Source: Aminobacter anthyllidis (GTDB taxonomy: Bacteria > Pseudomonadota > Alphaproteobacteria > Rhizobiales > Rhizobiaceae). From it: a DNA stretch of 64,000 nt. A program made the translations under genes and the position numbers. Shown piece after piece: positions 14,287-23,563 of the stretch. The stretch spans positions 434,001 to 498,000 of the forward strand of contig NZ_JAFLWW010000001.1 of the NCBI RefSeq assembly GCF_018555685.1, in the 5' to 3' direction. Every line of letters starts with the position of its first letter. Position 1 is the first letter of the stretch. Below the pieces are notes generated by a model. It did not search any database. It was not told the origin of the DNA and was given only the letters and a program-made list of their open reading frames with translations.

Positions 14287-14552
14287 CAGGGATAGCCCCG
14301 TTCAGTCGTTTGTATACCGACGTTCCGCTGCGTTTGCTCTCCCATGGTAACGGTGAGAGGCCAAAGTGCCGTCATTGGACTTGCATTCGGCCCCGACAAG
14401 CGTCCTTCGAAGCCCGATCCGTTGGTCGACATCGTTCGGAACGTCTTGGAACTGGCACTTGACCGCCAGTCTTTCCCGGGTGGCGGCAACGCCCGGCCCG
14501 CAAGCTGAGGCTTCGATACGCGTGCGTCGCCTGTGAACGATTCACGGCCAGA
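14287..14552. other. Intergenic region with one weak open frame
   Basis: No convincing gene. A 54-codon plus-strand frame (14344-14508, starting MVTVRGQSAVIGLAFGPDKR) has passable composition (LVDIVRNVLELALDRQSF) but no ribosome site and no clear codon bias. It could be a scrap of a lost islet gene. Confidence 0.35.
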
Positions 14553-14570
14553 GCCGCCGTTTCCGGCGGC
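14553..14570 (-). terminator. Hairpin at the end of the transporter operon
   Basis: GCCGCCG and CGGCGGC form a perfect stem with a 4-base loop just after the last operon gene. No T run follows, so it may protect the mRNA end rather than terminate by itself. Confidence 0.45.
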
Positions 14571-14576
14571 AAGGCG

Positions 14577-15644
14577 TCAAGCTGCCTGCGGCCCGATGAT
14601 CAGCGCCGCGCGATAGGCCGGTTCTCCGTACCAGGCCATGCGATCGAACATGGCATCGCGGATTGGCAGGTCGACGACATCGGTGGCGTTTTCGAGCGCA
14701 TCGACCTCGAACCATGGGTCGTTGACGAGGAAATGGTCCTCGCTCACGGCATGGGCGACAACCCAATGCGGGGCGGTGCGGCCATGCGTCTCCCTTTGGT
14801 CGATCAGGACCACGGCGATCGAGCCGGCGGCCACGGCGTCGCGCAGTTCGGCGATGGTGAAAGCGCGCGACTCGACCTCGATGCCGGCGTCGAGCACGCG
14901 GGTCTTGAAGTCGGCCTGGACGAACTTCATCAGGTCGCGCTTGGCTTCCGTGTTGCCGCGATCGATGAGGATCGCCTCGGACGTGCTCATGAACACCTTC
15001 ACCGCATAACCTCGCGATGTCGCGGCAAGAGCCAGGCCGTAGGGGTCGCAGCCGCCGGGGCCGTCCATCGACACCACGGTTGTCGCCTCGCGCCACATCG
15101 TTAGTTCCAGAAGGCGGTCCATGGCGGACGAAGGATCGAGGCCGGCAAAAGCCATCATCAGCGAGGCGGAGCCACAGGTGAATCCGGTTGTCTGGGTGTA
15201 GATCGGCGTCGTGGAGTTTGCCGTTGGCCCGTCGTTCCGCAGTCGGCGCTCCGTATATGTCGAGCCAGGCCACGCCGCAGCGATGCCTGCAAGCGCTCTC
15301 AAGCTTGTGGGGACGTCGTTTTCTCGTGTGTCTGCCGCGATGCGCCAGCTCAGGATATCGCTGTCGAGGGACAACTGCTCCAATGCCGATACCAGTTCGA
15401 TGCCGACGGCGTTGCGGTCGATATCATTGGCGTCGACCCAGAAATGCGAGATCCGCAGCATCAGTGCCGTGCGCCGCCGGCGCCCGATCAACAGTCCGAC
15501 GATGGCATCACCCCGGCGCGCAATGAAAACGATGCGGCCGCGCGCCGACTGGATTGCCGCAAGGTGCTCCGCCATGGCAGCCGGCAGCCCAAGCGGTGCT
15601 TCGTGGCCATCGAGAAGTTGCGTGACGTTGATGGGCTCGGCCAT
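14577..15644 (-). CDS. GNAT acetyltransferase-like / peptidase C39-like fusion protein
   Basis: 355-residue two-domain protein. Residues 1-150 resemble a GNAT fold (RIVFIARRGDAIVGLLIGRR; VGIELVSALEQ). Residues 160-355 are a C39/papain-like domain: TQTTGFTCGSASLMMAF holds the oxyanion glutamine and nucleophile cysteine, APHWVVAHAVSEDHF the histidine, and FLVNDPWF the aspartate, so the catalytic set is complete. The fusion type is known, often near ATP-grasp ligases, but its substrate is not. The ATG lies one base after the deacylase stop (TGACATG). In this operon it could cleave or acylate the imported compound. No signal peptide, so cytoplasmic. Confidence 0.75.
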   Translation of the reverse strand: MAEPINVTQLLDGHEAPLGLPAAMAEHLAAIQSARGRIVFIARRGDAIVGLLIGRRRRTALMLRISHFWVDANDIDRNAVGIELVSALEQLSLDSDILSWRIAADTRENDVPTSLRALAGIAAAWPGSTYTERRLRNDGPTANSTTPIYTQTTGFTCGSASLMMAFAGLDPSSAMDRLLELTMWREATTVVSMDGPGGCDPYGLALAATSRGYAVKVFMSTSEAILIDRGNTEAKRDLMKFVQADFKTRVLDAGIEVESRAFTIAELRDAVAAGSIAVVLIDQRETHGRTAPHWVVAHAVSEDHFLVNDPWFEVDALENATDVVDLPIRDAMFDRMAWYGEPAYRAALIIGPQAA

Positions 15645-15645
15645 G

Positions 15646-16641
15646 TCAGATCCTTGGTGTTGCGAGATGGGCCAGGCAATCGCCGCGCACGACCAGCGAG
15701 GGGTGCCGCTGGCACACGACGATGCCGGAAATATCGAAATGCTGAGGTGTGGCAGGGCGCGCCGGATCGTCCACCGCATGGATCATGCCGCAGAGCGCGC
15801 CTGCCTCGATGCGGTCTCCGAGATCGGTCAGGGGCTCGAACACGCCGTCCTCGGTTGCATAGACATAATAATCGCGACCAAGCACCTCGAACTCGATGGC
15901 CGGAGGCGAGGGTTCGACCGATGTCTGCTCGACCATGCCAAAGTGGACGAGCAGGCGCTGGATGCCGTTTTCGATCAGTGCCAGGCCCTGCCGCGACACC
16001 GTACCGCCGCCGCCGAACTCACCGCCAAGCGAGATGATGCCCTGACGATTCGACTCCGAGGTCGAGAGCCGGGGATCGGGACTGTAGCCCCAGACCTGCA
16101 GGTGCGGGGCGCCGAAGGCCCGCGCGGCTGCCAAAGCGCGGCTGTCGAGGTCCGGATCGCCGCTGCGGCGGGTGGAAACGAACGGAAGATAGTTCAGCGA
16201 CGAGCCGCCGGCATGGAAATCCTGATAGAAATCGGCAAGAGGCAGCAGCACGGAGCTGACATAATCGGCGATGGCCGCTGTCGGTCCGCCCAGGGGATCG
16301 CCCGGATAGGCGCGGTTGAGATTGCCGCCGTCGAGCGGGGACACACGGCTGCCGGCAAGGGCTGCCGGCGCATTGAGCATCGGCAGGACGATCAACCGTC
16401 CGTTGATCGAGGCGGGATCTATGCTCCGCAAAAGCTTTGTCAGCGCGATCTGGCCTTCATATTCATCGCCATGGGTGCCGGCGGTGAGCAGCATCGTCGG
16501 GCCCTTGCCGCCCGCGACGACCCCGACCGGGATGGTGATCGTGCCATAAGCGGAGCGATGAACCGAGTGTGGGAAATGCAGGTTGCCGATCTGCTTGCCC
16601 GATCGTTCATAGTCCAGCCGTGTCCAGATTTGCGTCGACAT
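15646..16641 (-). CDS. DoeB/AstE-like zinc deacylase (succinylglutamate desuccinylase/aspartoacylase family)
   Basis: 331-residue metal-dependent deacylase of the M14-related AstE/AspA fold. Zinc-site motifs are GTHGDEYEG (His and Glu) and YQDFHAGG (His); GGEFGGGG carries the likely catalytic glutamate. NLNRAYPG and the overall layout closely resemble N-acetyl-diaminobutyrate deacetylase DoeB, which removes an acetyl group in ectoine breakdown; the other ectoine genes are absent here, so the real substrate is open. It starts two bases after the ATPase stop (TGAAGATG) and ends one base before the C39 gene, so it is a firm operon member. Confidence 0.8.
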   Translation of the reverse strand: MSTQIWTRLDYERSGKQIGNLHFPHSVHRSAYGTITIPVGVVAGGKGPTMLLTAGTHGDEYEGQIALTKLLRSIDPASINGRLIVLPMLNAPAALAGSRVSPLDGGNLNRAYPGDPLGGPTAAIADYVSSVLLPLADFYQDFHAGGSSLNYLPFVSTRRSGDPDLDSRALAAARAFGAPHLQVWGYSPDPRLSTSESNRQGIISLGGEFGGGGTVSRQGLALIENGIQRLLVHFGMVEQTSVEPSPPAIEFEVLGRDYYVYATEDGVFEPLTDLGDRIEAGALCGMIHAVDDPARPATPQHFDISGIVVCQRHPSLVVRGDCLAHLATPRI

Positions 16642-16643
16642 CT

Positions 16644-17738
16644 TCAGTTGCTGCTCATGCGGGAGTTGGAATTGGCGGCGGCCTGGCGATAGAGCGCGAG
16701 CAGCCGGGTTGTTTTCGGCGCGTGTTGTGCGCCAGGTGCGTTCGCCTGAAAGGCGGGGATCTCCTGCCAGCGGTGGCAAGCCACCAGCCGCCCGTCACCG
16801 CCAGGTGTAAGGGCCGGGATTTCCCGTCGGCAGCGCTCGATCGCAAACGGACACCTTGGGTGGAAGCGACACCCCGAAGGTGGATCGAGCGGACTTGGCA
16901 TGTCGCCGGCCAGCGCAACGCTGGCCTGGCGCGCACCCGGCCGCGGCACGGGTGCGGCGGCGAGAAGCGCTCTGGTGTAGGGGTGCGACGGCTGGTCGAA
17001 GATCGCCGCCTTCGGCCCGATCTCGACGATATTGCCGAGATACATCACCGCAACGCGATGGCTGATATGGCGGACGACGGACAGGCCGTGGGAAATGAAC
17101 AGATAGCTCAGGCCCAGGCGATCCTGAAGGCTTTGCAGCAAGTTGACGATCTGTGCCTGAACCGAGACGTCGAGCGCGGAGACGGGCTCGTCGCAGACGA
17201 TCAGCCTGGGTTCGACAGCAAGCGCGCGGGCGATGCCGATGCGCTGGCGCTGCCCGCCGGAGAATTCATGCGGATAGCGCCCGGCATGCCGTTTTGCCAG
17301 GCCAACGAGACCGAGCAGTTCGGCGACCCTGTCATTTGCGCTGCGGCGGTCGGCCAGCCCATGCAGGAGCGCAGGCTCGGCGATCAGCTCGCCGACGGTC
17401 ATGCGCGGGTTGAGTGAGCCGTAGGGGTCCTGGAAGATCAGCTGGATACGGCGGCGCATGGCGCGCTGTTGGCTGGCGGTCTGGCCGGACAGGTCCTGGC
17501 CTTCAAACAGGATGCGGCCTGCGCTCGGCGCGGTCAGCCCGACCAGCATGCGCCCGGCGGTCGACTTGCCGCAGCCGCTTTCGCCAACCAGCGACAGGGT
17601 TTCGCCTGGGGCAATGCTAAAGCTGATGTCGTTGACCGCGCTCAACGTTCGCTTTTGCCATGGCCATCTACCGGCGACGCTGAATTTCTTGCTCAGCCCT
17701 TCGACTTGCAGAAGCGTGGCATTGTTGGGCGACGTCAT
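16644..17738 (-). CDS. Peptide-type ABC transporter ATP-binding protein (DppF/OppF-like)
   Basis: 364-residue ATPase powering the importer. Walker A is [10 protein letters not shown]-loop [11 protein letters not shown], signature [15 protein letters not shown], Walker [13 protein letters not shown] and H-loop FISHGLSVV. The C-terminal oligopeptide-transporter region contains [15 protein letters not shown], whose cysteines may bind an iron-sulfur cluster as in related ATPases. [11 protein letters not shown] marks the DppF subtype. Its ATG overlaps the TGA of the partner ATPase as ATGA, and it is followed two bases later by the deacylase. Confidence 0.93.
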   Translation of the reverse strand: MTSPNNATLLQVEGLSKKFSVAGRWPWQKRTLSAVNDISFSIAPGETLSLVGESGCGKSTAGRMLVGLTAPSAGRILFEGQDLSGQTASQQRAMRRRIQLIFQDPYGSLNPRMTVGELIAEPALLHGLADRRSANDRVAELLGLVGLAKRHAGRYPHEFSGGQRQRIGIARALAVEPRLIVCDEPVSALDVSVQAQIVNLLQSLQDRLGLSYLFISHGLSVVRHISHRVAVMYLGNIVEIGPKAAIFDQPSHPYTRALLAAAPVPRPGARQASVALAGDMPSPLDPPSGCRFHPRCPFAIERCRREIPALTPGGDGRLVACHRWQEIPAFQANAPGAQHAPKTTRLLALYRQAAANSNSRMSSN

Positions 17739-18733
17739 TGTTGTCCTCCCCGGGTCAGGGTTTCCAGGAGAGGTGCGCGCCAGCAAGCGGACAAATGACC
17801 CGGCCTGACGGTCTCGAGTGGCGGAGCCTCGACGGCGCAACGCTTGATGGCGAAGGGGCAGCGCGGCTGAAACCGGCAGCCGGCAGGCAAAGCCAGCGGG
17901 TCGGGCATGCTGCCTTCGATCGGCGTCAGCGTATCGCTGTCGCCGTCAATTGAAGGCATCGAGCTGAGCAGGCCGATCGTGTAGGGGTGCTCCGGACCGT
18001 CGAAGAGATCTGTGACCGGCGCGATCTCGACGATGCGGCCGGCATACATCACAGCGACGCGGTCGGCCATCTCGGCAACCACGCCGAGATCATGGGTGAT
18101 CAGGATGATGGCCGCACCGCTGTTCGCCTTGAGCTCGCGCATCAGGTCGAGAATCTGGGCCTGAACGGTGACGTCGAGCGCAGTCGTCGGTTCGTCGGCG
18201 ATGAGCAACTCGGGCCGGCAGGCCAGAGCCATGGCGATCATCGCGCGCTGGCGCATGCCGCCGCTGAGCTCGTGCGGATAGCTCCTCATTCGGGCCTTGG
18301 GCGAGGGGATGCCGGTCAGTTCCAGCACTTCAACCGCCCGGGCGCGCGCTGCCGCCTTGCCGACCGCCTCGTGCAGCTGGATCGCCTCGACGATCTGGTC
18401 GCCGATCGTCTGCACCGGATTGAGCGAGGTGTTGGGCTCCTGGAAGATCATGCCGATGCGGCCGCCGCGAATGTCGCGCATCGCATGGGCTGGCTTGGCC
18501 AGCAGGTCTTCGCCATGAAACAGGATCTCGCCTGATGTGATGGCGCTGGGGACCAGCCGCAGCAGCGACAGTGACATGACGCTCTTGCCCGAGCCCGACT
18601 CGCCGACAATCGCCAGTGTTTCGCCTGTACGGACGCTGAAATCGACGTCGTCGACGGCAGCCACCGTGCCGCCTGACGTGTGGAAGCCGACCCGCAAGCC
18701 GCGGACCTCGATAAGGGGTACATCTGGGGTCAT
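17735..18733 (-). CDS. Peptide-type ABC transporter ATP-binding protein (DppD/OppD-like)
   Basis: 332-residue ATPase, the second half of the motor pair. Walker A is [10 protein letters not shown]-loop [18 protein letters not shown], signature [15 protein letters not shown], Walker [14 protein letters not shown] and H-loop LITHDLGVV. The C-terminus carries [15 protein letters not shown], typical of OppD/DppD. ATGA overlaps at both ends show translational coupling with the permease before it and the ATPase after it. All catalytic motifs are intact. Confidence 0.94.
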   Translation of the reverse strand: MTPDVPLIEVRGLRVGFHTSGGTVAAVDDVDFSVRTGETLAIVGESGSGKSVMSLSLLRLVPSAITSGEILFHGEDLLAKPAHAMRDIRGGRIGMIFQEPNTSLNPVQTIGDQIVEAIQLHEAVGKAAARARAVEVLELTGIPSPKARMRSYPHELSGGMRQRAMIAMALACRPELLIADEPTTALDVTVQAQILDLMRELKANSGAAIILITHDLGVVAEMADRVAVMYAGRIVEIAPVTDLFDGPEHPYTIGLLSSMPSIDGDSDTLTPIEGSMPDPLALPAGCRFQPRCPFAIKRCAVEAPPLETVRPGHLSACWRAPLLETLTRGGQQ

Positions 18734-19608
18734 CGCTGCAGCTTCGGGTCGGTGAGGTCGCGGAACGCATCCCCCAGCAGGTTGCAGGAAAGCACGATCA
18801 TGAAGATCAGCAGGCTGGCTGCGGTCGAGACATGCGGTGCCAGGAAGATGAAACTGCGCCCCTCGGCGGCGATGCTGCCGAGCTCCGCTGTCGGGGGCTG
18901 CAATCCAAGGCCGAGGAAGCCAAGGGCTGCGGCGAGAAGGATCGTCTCGCCGAATTGCAGCGAGCAGTAGACGACGATAGGGGCGGCGCAGTTGCGCAAC
19001 AGATAACGCCGGATCAGGGCGCCGTCTGAAAGGCCGATCACGCGCCCGGCGTCCATGTACTCCGCCTGCATCACGGAGGCGGCGGTGGCGCGGGCAACGC
19101 GGGCGATGGGCGGTGCGGCAGACAGGCCGAGCGCAATCACCAGGCTGTCCATGCCAACGCCAAGCATGGCTGCCAGTGCGAGGCCAAACAGGATCGACGG
19201 AAAAGACAGCAGGATGTCGACAAGCCGCATCAGCGGCCCCTCGAGCCGGCGATAGAAGGCGGCGGCCAGGCCGATGCTGGTGCCGATCAGGCTGCCGACG
19301 ACGATGCTTGCAAAGCCAAGCGCAAGTGTCGTGCGGGCGCCGTAGAGCAGGCGGGTCAACATATCCCGACCCTGGGTGTCGGTGCCCAGGAGATGGTCGC
19401 CGCCGGGCGGTCGCAGCCGCATCCTGAGATTTGTGTCGTAGGGATCAAACGGCGCCAGCACGGGTGCGAGCAGAGCTGCAACGACAATCGCGACAAGAAA
19501 GATCAGCGCGATGAGCGCCAGCGGATCGCGTGACAGGCGCCGCAGCAGATGCGGCCGTGCGATGCCGGCGGGATTGGCGGTTTGGGGGGCGGTGATGTCT
19601 GTGCTCAT
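18730..19608 (-). CDS. Peptide-type ABC transporter permease (DppC-like)
   Basis: 292-residue inner-membrane subunit with about six transmembrane helices. The first is LIALIFLVAIVVAALLAPVL near residues 33-52, followed by the DppC-type periplasmic signature HLLGTDTQGRDMLTRLLYGA. The cytoplasmic EAA-type coupling loop is ARATAASVMQAEYMDAGRVI. It is chosen from a longer open frame because the ATG at 19608 makes an ATGA overlap with the preceding permease. It ends in the same overlap with the first ATPase. Confidence 0.92.
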   Translation of the reverse strand: MSTDITAPQTANPAGIARPHLLRRLSRDPLALIALIFLVAIVVAALLAPVLAPFDPYDTNLRMRLRPPGGDHLLGTDTQGRDMLTRLLYGARTTLALGFASIVVGSLIGTSIGLAAAFYRRLEGPLMRLVDILLSFPSILFGLALAAMLGVGMDSLVIALGLSAAPPIARVARATAASVMQAEYMDAGRVIGLSDGALIRRYLLRNCAAPIVVYCSLQFGETILLAAALGFLGLGLQPPTAELGSIAAEGRSFIFLAPHVSTAASLLIFMIVLSCNLLGDAFRDLTDPKLQR

Positions 19609-20552
19609 CGGACCTTGCTCCGGATGCGGGGATCGAGCAGGCCGTAGAGTGCATCGACGACGAAATTGACCACGATGAAACCGCAGGCGAGGACAAGGAT
19701 GCAGCCCTGGGCCATCGGAAAGTCGCTGGAGACGATGGAGCCGACCGCCAGTCGGCCGATGCCGGGCCAGCCGAAGATGGTTTCGGCAATGACCGCGCCG
19801 CCGAGCAGCGAGCCGATCTGCAGGCCGATCAGCGTCACCACAGGTATCAGGGCGGTGCGCAAGGCATGCCTGGTGACGACGCGGAACTCCGAAGCACCCT
19901 TGGCGCGGGCCGTGCGGATGAAATCGGCGCCAAGCACCTCCACCACGGCGGTGCGGGTCATCCGCGCCACCGGTCCGATGAAGATCAGCCCCAGCGTCAG
20001 CGCGGGCAGTGCGACGTGATGCAAGCCGTTGAGCGTCCACAGCGGCCCGCCCCGGCCTTGCAGCGGAAACAGCTGCCAGCGAAACGCGGCGAACTGCAGC
20101 AGTAGAAGTCCGACCCAGAAAGCAGGGACGGAAACACCTGCTACCGATAGTGCGGTGACGGCGCGGTCAAAGACCTGGCCACGGCGCATGGCGGCAAGCG
20201 TGCCGAGCAGGATGCCAAGCGGAACAGCCCAGATCAGGCTTGCCACCATCAGTTCGATGGTCGGCCCAAGCGCTGTCACAAGCTCGCTGGCGACCGGCGC
20301 GTTGTTGATGATCGACCGGCCGAGATCGCCTTGCATGACGCGCAGCAGATAGAACCAGAACTGCATCATGATCGGGGCGTCGAGGCCGAGCTGGCGCCGG
20401 ATGTCTTCGATTTCGGCAGCCGTACCCGACGGTCCGGCGATAATGGTGGCGGGGTCTGTCGGGATGACCTGAAGCATCAGGAAACCGACCAGAAGCACAC
20501 CCAGCAGCACAGGTATCGAGGTCAACAAGCGCCAAAGGAGCTGTCGCGTCAC
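19605..20552 (-). CDS. Peptide-type ABC transporter permease (DppB-like)
   Basis: 315-residue inner-membrane subunit. Helix 1 (LLTSIPVLLGVLLVGFLMLQ) precedes the long DppB-type loop IPTDPATIIAGPSGTA. The EAA coupling loop is VVEVLGADFIRTARAKGAS and the C-terminus ends VDALYGLLDPRIRSKVR, standard for this subunit. GTG at 20552 is preferred over a TTG five codons upstream because GGGAG lies 8 bases before it. An intergenic hairpin separates it from the binding-protein gene. Confidence 0.92.
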   Translation of the reverse strand: MTRQLLWRLLTSIPVLLGVLLVGFLMLQVIPTDPATIIAGPSGTAAEIEDIRRQLGLDAPIMMQFWFYLLRVMQGDLGRSIINNAPVASELVTALGPTIELMVASLIWAVPLGILLGTLAAMRRGQVFDRAVTALSVAGVSVPAFWVGLLLLQFAAFRWQLFPLQGRGGPLWTLNGLHHVALPALTLGLIFIGPVARMTRTAVVEVLGADFIRTARAKGASEFRVVTRHALRTALIPVVTLIGLQIGSLLGGAVIAETIFGWPGIGRLAVGSIVSSDFPMAQGCILVLACGFIVVNFVVDALYGLLDPRIRSKVR

Positions 20553-20580
20553 GTTGTCTTCTCCCAAGCGGGCGTCATTT

Positions 20581-20609
20581 CAGGGATTTCGGGCGGGCCC
20601 GAATCCCTG
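20581..20609 (-). promoter_or_regulatory. Intercistronic hairpin between binding protein and permease genes
   Basis: CAGGGATTTCGGGCGGGCCCGAATCCCTG forms a long stem. Hairpins in this position often stabilise the upstream mRNA so that the binding protein is made in excess over the membrane subunits. That role is inferred from position. Confidence 0.5.
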
Positions 20610-20662
20610 GCGTTTGAGCGGTCCACCACGCCGGCCATGCCGGACGCGGTGGAGCGTCGCCG

Positions 20663-22255
20663 TCATTTTGCCAGCTTGAGGTCCAGGCCGTTGTAGAGAG
20701 GTGCGCCGCTGATGCCGTGCGGCTTGAAGGGCGCAACACGCGGTCCGGCCACCACGACCAGCTTTTCGTTGACCAGTGGCTTCCACAGCACGGCGTCGTG
20801 GATGATCGCGCCGGCTTCGGCGAAGGCGGCAAAGCGGGCTTCCGCCGAGGTCGCGCGGTTGCCGGCGTCGATCAGTTGATCGGTCTTGGGATCGTTCCAG
20901 TTCATCCGGTTGGGCGTCGGCATGTTCGACGACAGGAAGTACAGGTTCATGGCGTCGCCCGCGCTCAGATACGGATAGCTCATCTGGTACAGGTCGAAAT
21001 CCTGGGTCTTCAGCTTGCCCCACACGATGGTCGGATCGTAGAGCTCGACCTTCAGGTCGACACCGATCTTGCGCAGGTCACCCTGGATGGTCTCGGCCAT
21101 CTGCTTGTCTGAATCGCCAGTGAAACCATAGAAGATCAGCGACAAAGGTTTGCCGTCCTTCATGCGGACACCGCCGTCCTTGGAGACCCAGCCTGCCTCG
21201 TCGAGCAATGCCTTGGCCTTTTCTGGGTCATAGCCGAATGCGTCCAGCTTCATCTTGGGATTGAAGTCGCGCGCGGCCTCGGAATAGTAGGACTTGGCCG
21301 CATCGGCCTCGCCGAAGAAGATCGCGTCGGCGATGGCGCTCTGGTCGATTGCCAGGCTTAGCGCTTCGCGGACGCGTTTGTCGCCCAGATCGGGGCGCGT
21401 GATCTTCATGCCGACATAGTGGGTGCGGAAGCCGGCTTCGGGCCGCAGCAGCTGGATTGAAGGCGTCGCCTGCAACTGGGAGAGAGCCCAAGCGGGCACC
21501 GCGAAGGACACGTCGCCTTCGCCGGTCTGCAATGCGGCGGCAAGGGTCGCCTCTTCCGGCACGATCTTCCAGACGATTTTCGCGACCTCTGCCGGTCCGG
21601 GATTCGTCATGAAGGAAGGCCCCCAGCGATAGCCTTCGTGACGGGTCAGCACGGTCTGTGTGCGCGGGGTCCACGACTGGAAGCAGAACGCTCCGGTTCC
21701 GTTGAAGGCGGCGACGCCGAAATCATCCTTCAATTCGGTCGCCTGGTCCGGATCGATGATGATGAAGTTGAACTGCGTCATCTGGTACAGCAGTTCCGAA
21801 TAGGGCTCCTTCAGCTTGTATTCGACGGTGTAGTCGTCGATCGCCTTGACGCTTTCGACCTTGCCGGCCTTCCATTTGCTAACGCCTGGGAAATCCGGGT
21901 TGAGCCAGCGATCCATGGTACCGACCACGGCCTTTGCGGTGAAAGGCTTGGCATCGCAGAAGCTGACGTCGCGGCGCAGGTGAAAGGTGTAGGTGAGGCC
22001 GTCGGCGCTGACCTCCCAACGCTCGGCCAGACCGGGGCGGAGGGTTTTCAGATCGCGGTCGAGGGTGACGAGCGTTTCGCCGACCATGTAGAGGATTTCA
22101 GCCGCGGCGAGCGCGGTGGAGCGCTGCGGGTCGTAGCGGTCCGCATCGCTGATGCGCAAGACCACGGCGGTATCAGGCTCCTGTGCCACGGCAGCCGTCG
22201 TTGCCAATGCGAGCGAAAGCATGCATCCGGCCGCTCGTTTTCCGATCATTCCCAT
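20663..22255 (-). CDS. Peptide-type ABC transporter periplasmic substrate-binding protein
   Basis: 530-residue exported receptor of the SBP_bac_5 (DppA/OppA) family that sets the importer's specificity. The signal peptide spans about residues 1-25 (KRAAGCMLSLALATTAAVAQ). The mature protein shows family features: LAERWEVSADGLTYTFHLR near the N-terminus, DKRVREALSLAIDQ in the middle and YDPEKAKALLDEAGW later. The ATG at 22255 is chosen for the GGGGAG site 7 bases upstream. Ligand cannot be read from sequence; the family binds peptides, opines, glutathione, nickel chelates and sugars. Confidence 0.92.
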   Translation of the reverse strand: MGMIGKRAAGCMLSLALATTAAVAQEPDTAVVLRISDADRYDPQRSTALAAAEILYMVGETLVTLDRDLKTLRPGLAERWEVSADGLTYTFHLRRDVSFCDAKPFTAKAVVGTMDRWLNPDFPGVSKWKAGKVESVKAIDDYTVEYKLKEPYSELLYQMTQFNFIIIDPDQATELKDDFGVAAFNGTGAFCFQSWTPRTQTVLTRHEGYRWGPSFMTNPGPAEVAKIVWKIVPEEATLAAALQTGEGDVSFAVPAWALSQLQATPSIQLLRPEAGFRTHYVGMKITRPDLGDKRVREALSLAIDQSAIADAIFFGEADAAKSYYSEAARDFNPKMKLDAFGYDPEKAKALLDEAGWVSKDGGVRMKDGKPLSLIFYGFTGDSDKQMAETIQGDLRKIGVDLKVELYDPTIVWGKLKTQDFDLYQMSYPYLSAGDAMNLYFLSSNMPTPNRMNWNDPKTDQLIDAGNRATSAEARFAAFAEAGAIIHDAVLWKPLVNEKLVVVAGPRVAPFKPHGISGAPLYNGLDLKLAK

Positions 22256-22430
22256 TAACTCACTCCCCTTTGTCATTGGACGCCGTTCAGGCAAAGCTTC
22301 GGTCAGCGTCAAGCTGCCTCCCCGGAAGGGGACAGCCTGGCGGCAAAACCGAGATCGAAAATGTCCGGCGTTGTGAGCTGAAGAGTAGAGTGGCCGGCGA
22401 CGGTCGTTCAAACGATAAGATCGCGTCAAA

Positions 22431-23393
22431 TCATTCCTCTACGGAATGAACTGTCGTTTCGAGCACACGTGGCGCGTGGTCACCAACGGTCCGTGGCCAT
22501 TTGGACGCAGCCACCTCGTCCAAGAGCCACTGCCGGAAGGCCTGCACCGCCGGCAAATGGCTCTTCCGTTCTGGACAGACGAGGAAATAGGATTCCGGGC
22601 TTTTCATCGGCCGGCCGAATGGCGCGACCAGTGTGCCGTCGGCCAGTTCGACCTCGATCATGAACTTTGGCACGATCGCCATGCCCATGCCGCTGATGGT
22701 TGCCTGGATGATCATCTCGAACTGTTCGAAGCGAACACCGTGGAAAGGATTGACTGAGGTGTCATCAGCTCTTTGCAGCCAGTCCTTCCAGGCGCGTGGC
22801 CTGGCCCGATGATGCAGCAGGGCGACCCGTCCGAGATCGGCGACGCTGCTTACCGGTCCATTCGGCGCCATCAGCATGGGCGCGCAGACTGGAATGACCT
22901 CTTCCTCCATCAGCCGGTCTGACAGGCCGCCGGGCCATGGTTTTTCACCAAAATAGATGGCGACGTCGATGTTTTCCTCGACCAGGTCGAAGGGCCATGT
23001 CCGTGCCGTCAGGTTGAGCGCGATCTTGGGATGGCGCGCCCTGAAGCGGCCGATGCGGGACGCGAGCCAGCGCGAGCCGAAGGTCGGCAGCGTGGCGATG
23101 TTGAGCATGCCGCCGCCGCCCTGGAAGGCGAGTGCCTCCATCGTCGCCGATTCGAGAATTTCGAGGGCCTCGCGCACCCTGGCGAGATAGAGCTGCCCGG
23201 CTTCGGTCAAAACGATGCGCTGCCGGATACGCTCGAAAAGGCGCAGGCCAAGGAAGGACTCGAGTGACTGGACCTGCTTGCTGACCGCGCTCTGCGACAG
23301 GTTCAGTTCCTCGGCGGCGCGGGTAAAACTCGAATGGCGCGCTGCGGCTTCAAAGATCGTCAGCGATGGTAGCGAAGGCAAAACGCGGCGCAT
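22431..23393 (-). CDS. LysR-type transcriptional regulator (GcvA-like)
   Basis: 320-residue regulator. The N-terminal winged helix-turn-helix reads LTIFEAAARHSSFTRAAEEL then LSQSAVSKQVQSLESFLG; the remainder is the periplasmic-binding-protein-like effector domain. It lies 175 bases upstream of the ABC operon on the same strand, so it probably controls that operon, sensing the imported compound or a product. The ATG at 23393 is preferred; an in-frame start 24 bases upstream is possible. Confidence 0.92.
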   Translation of the reverse strand: MRRVLPSLPSLTIFEAAARHSSFTRAAEELNLSQSAVSKQVQSLESFLGLRLFERIRQRIVLTEAGQLYLARVREALEILESATMEALAFQGGGGMLNIATLPTFGSRWLASRIGRFRARHPKIALNLTARTWPFDLVEENIDVAIYFGEKPWPGGLSDRLMEEEVIPVCAPMLMAPNGPVSSVADLGRVALLHHRARPRAWKDWLQRADDTSVNPFHGVRFEQFEMIIQATISGMGMAIVPKFMIEVELADGTLVAPFGRPMKSPESYFLVCPERKSHLPAVQAFRQWLLDEVAASKWPRTVGDHAPRVLETTVHSVEE

Positions 23394-23563
23394 GACGATT
23401 CCGAACTGGCACTGCAATGGTGGCGTCGACTATGGAGTGCTTGGTGCCGCGCTGCAATCGCGGGGGAAAGGGCCAGCCAACTGTTGCTAGCCTTAGGAAT
23501 GCGCCTGCGACGCGAAAGCGTGCATCGGGCCAGCGACCGGGCTGCCGGCAGTCGTCGCGCGTT

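Noticed and set aside
14175-14489. 104-codon minus-strand frame in the tRNA-Glu repeat region
   Set aside because: It reads through the degenerate tRNA copy and has unnatural composition.
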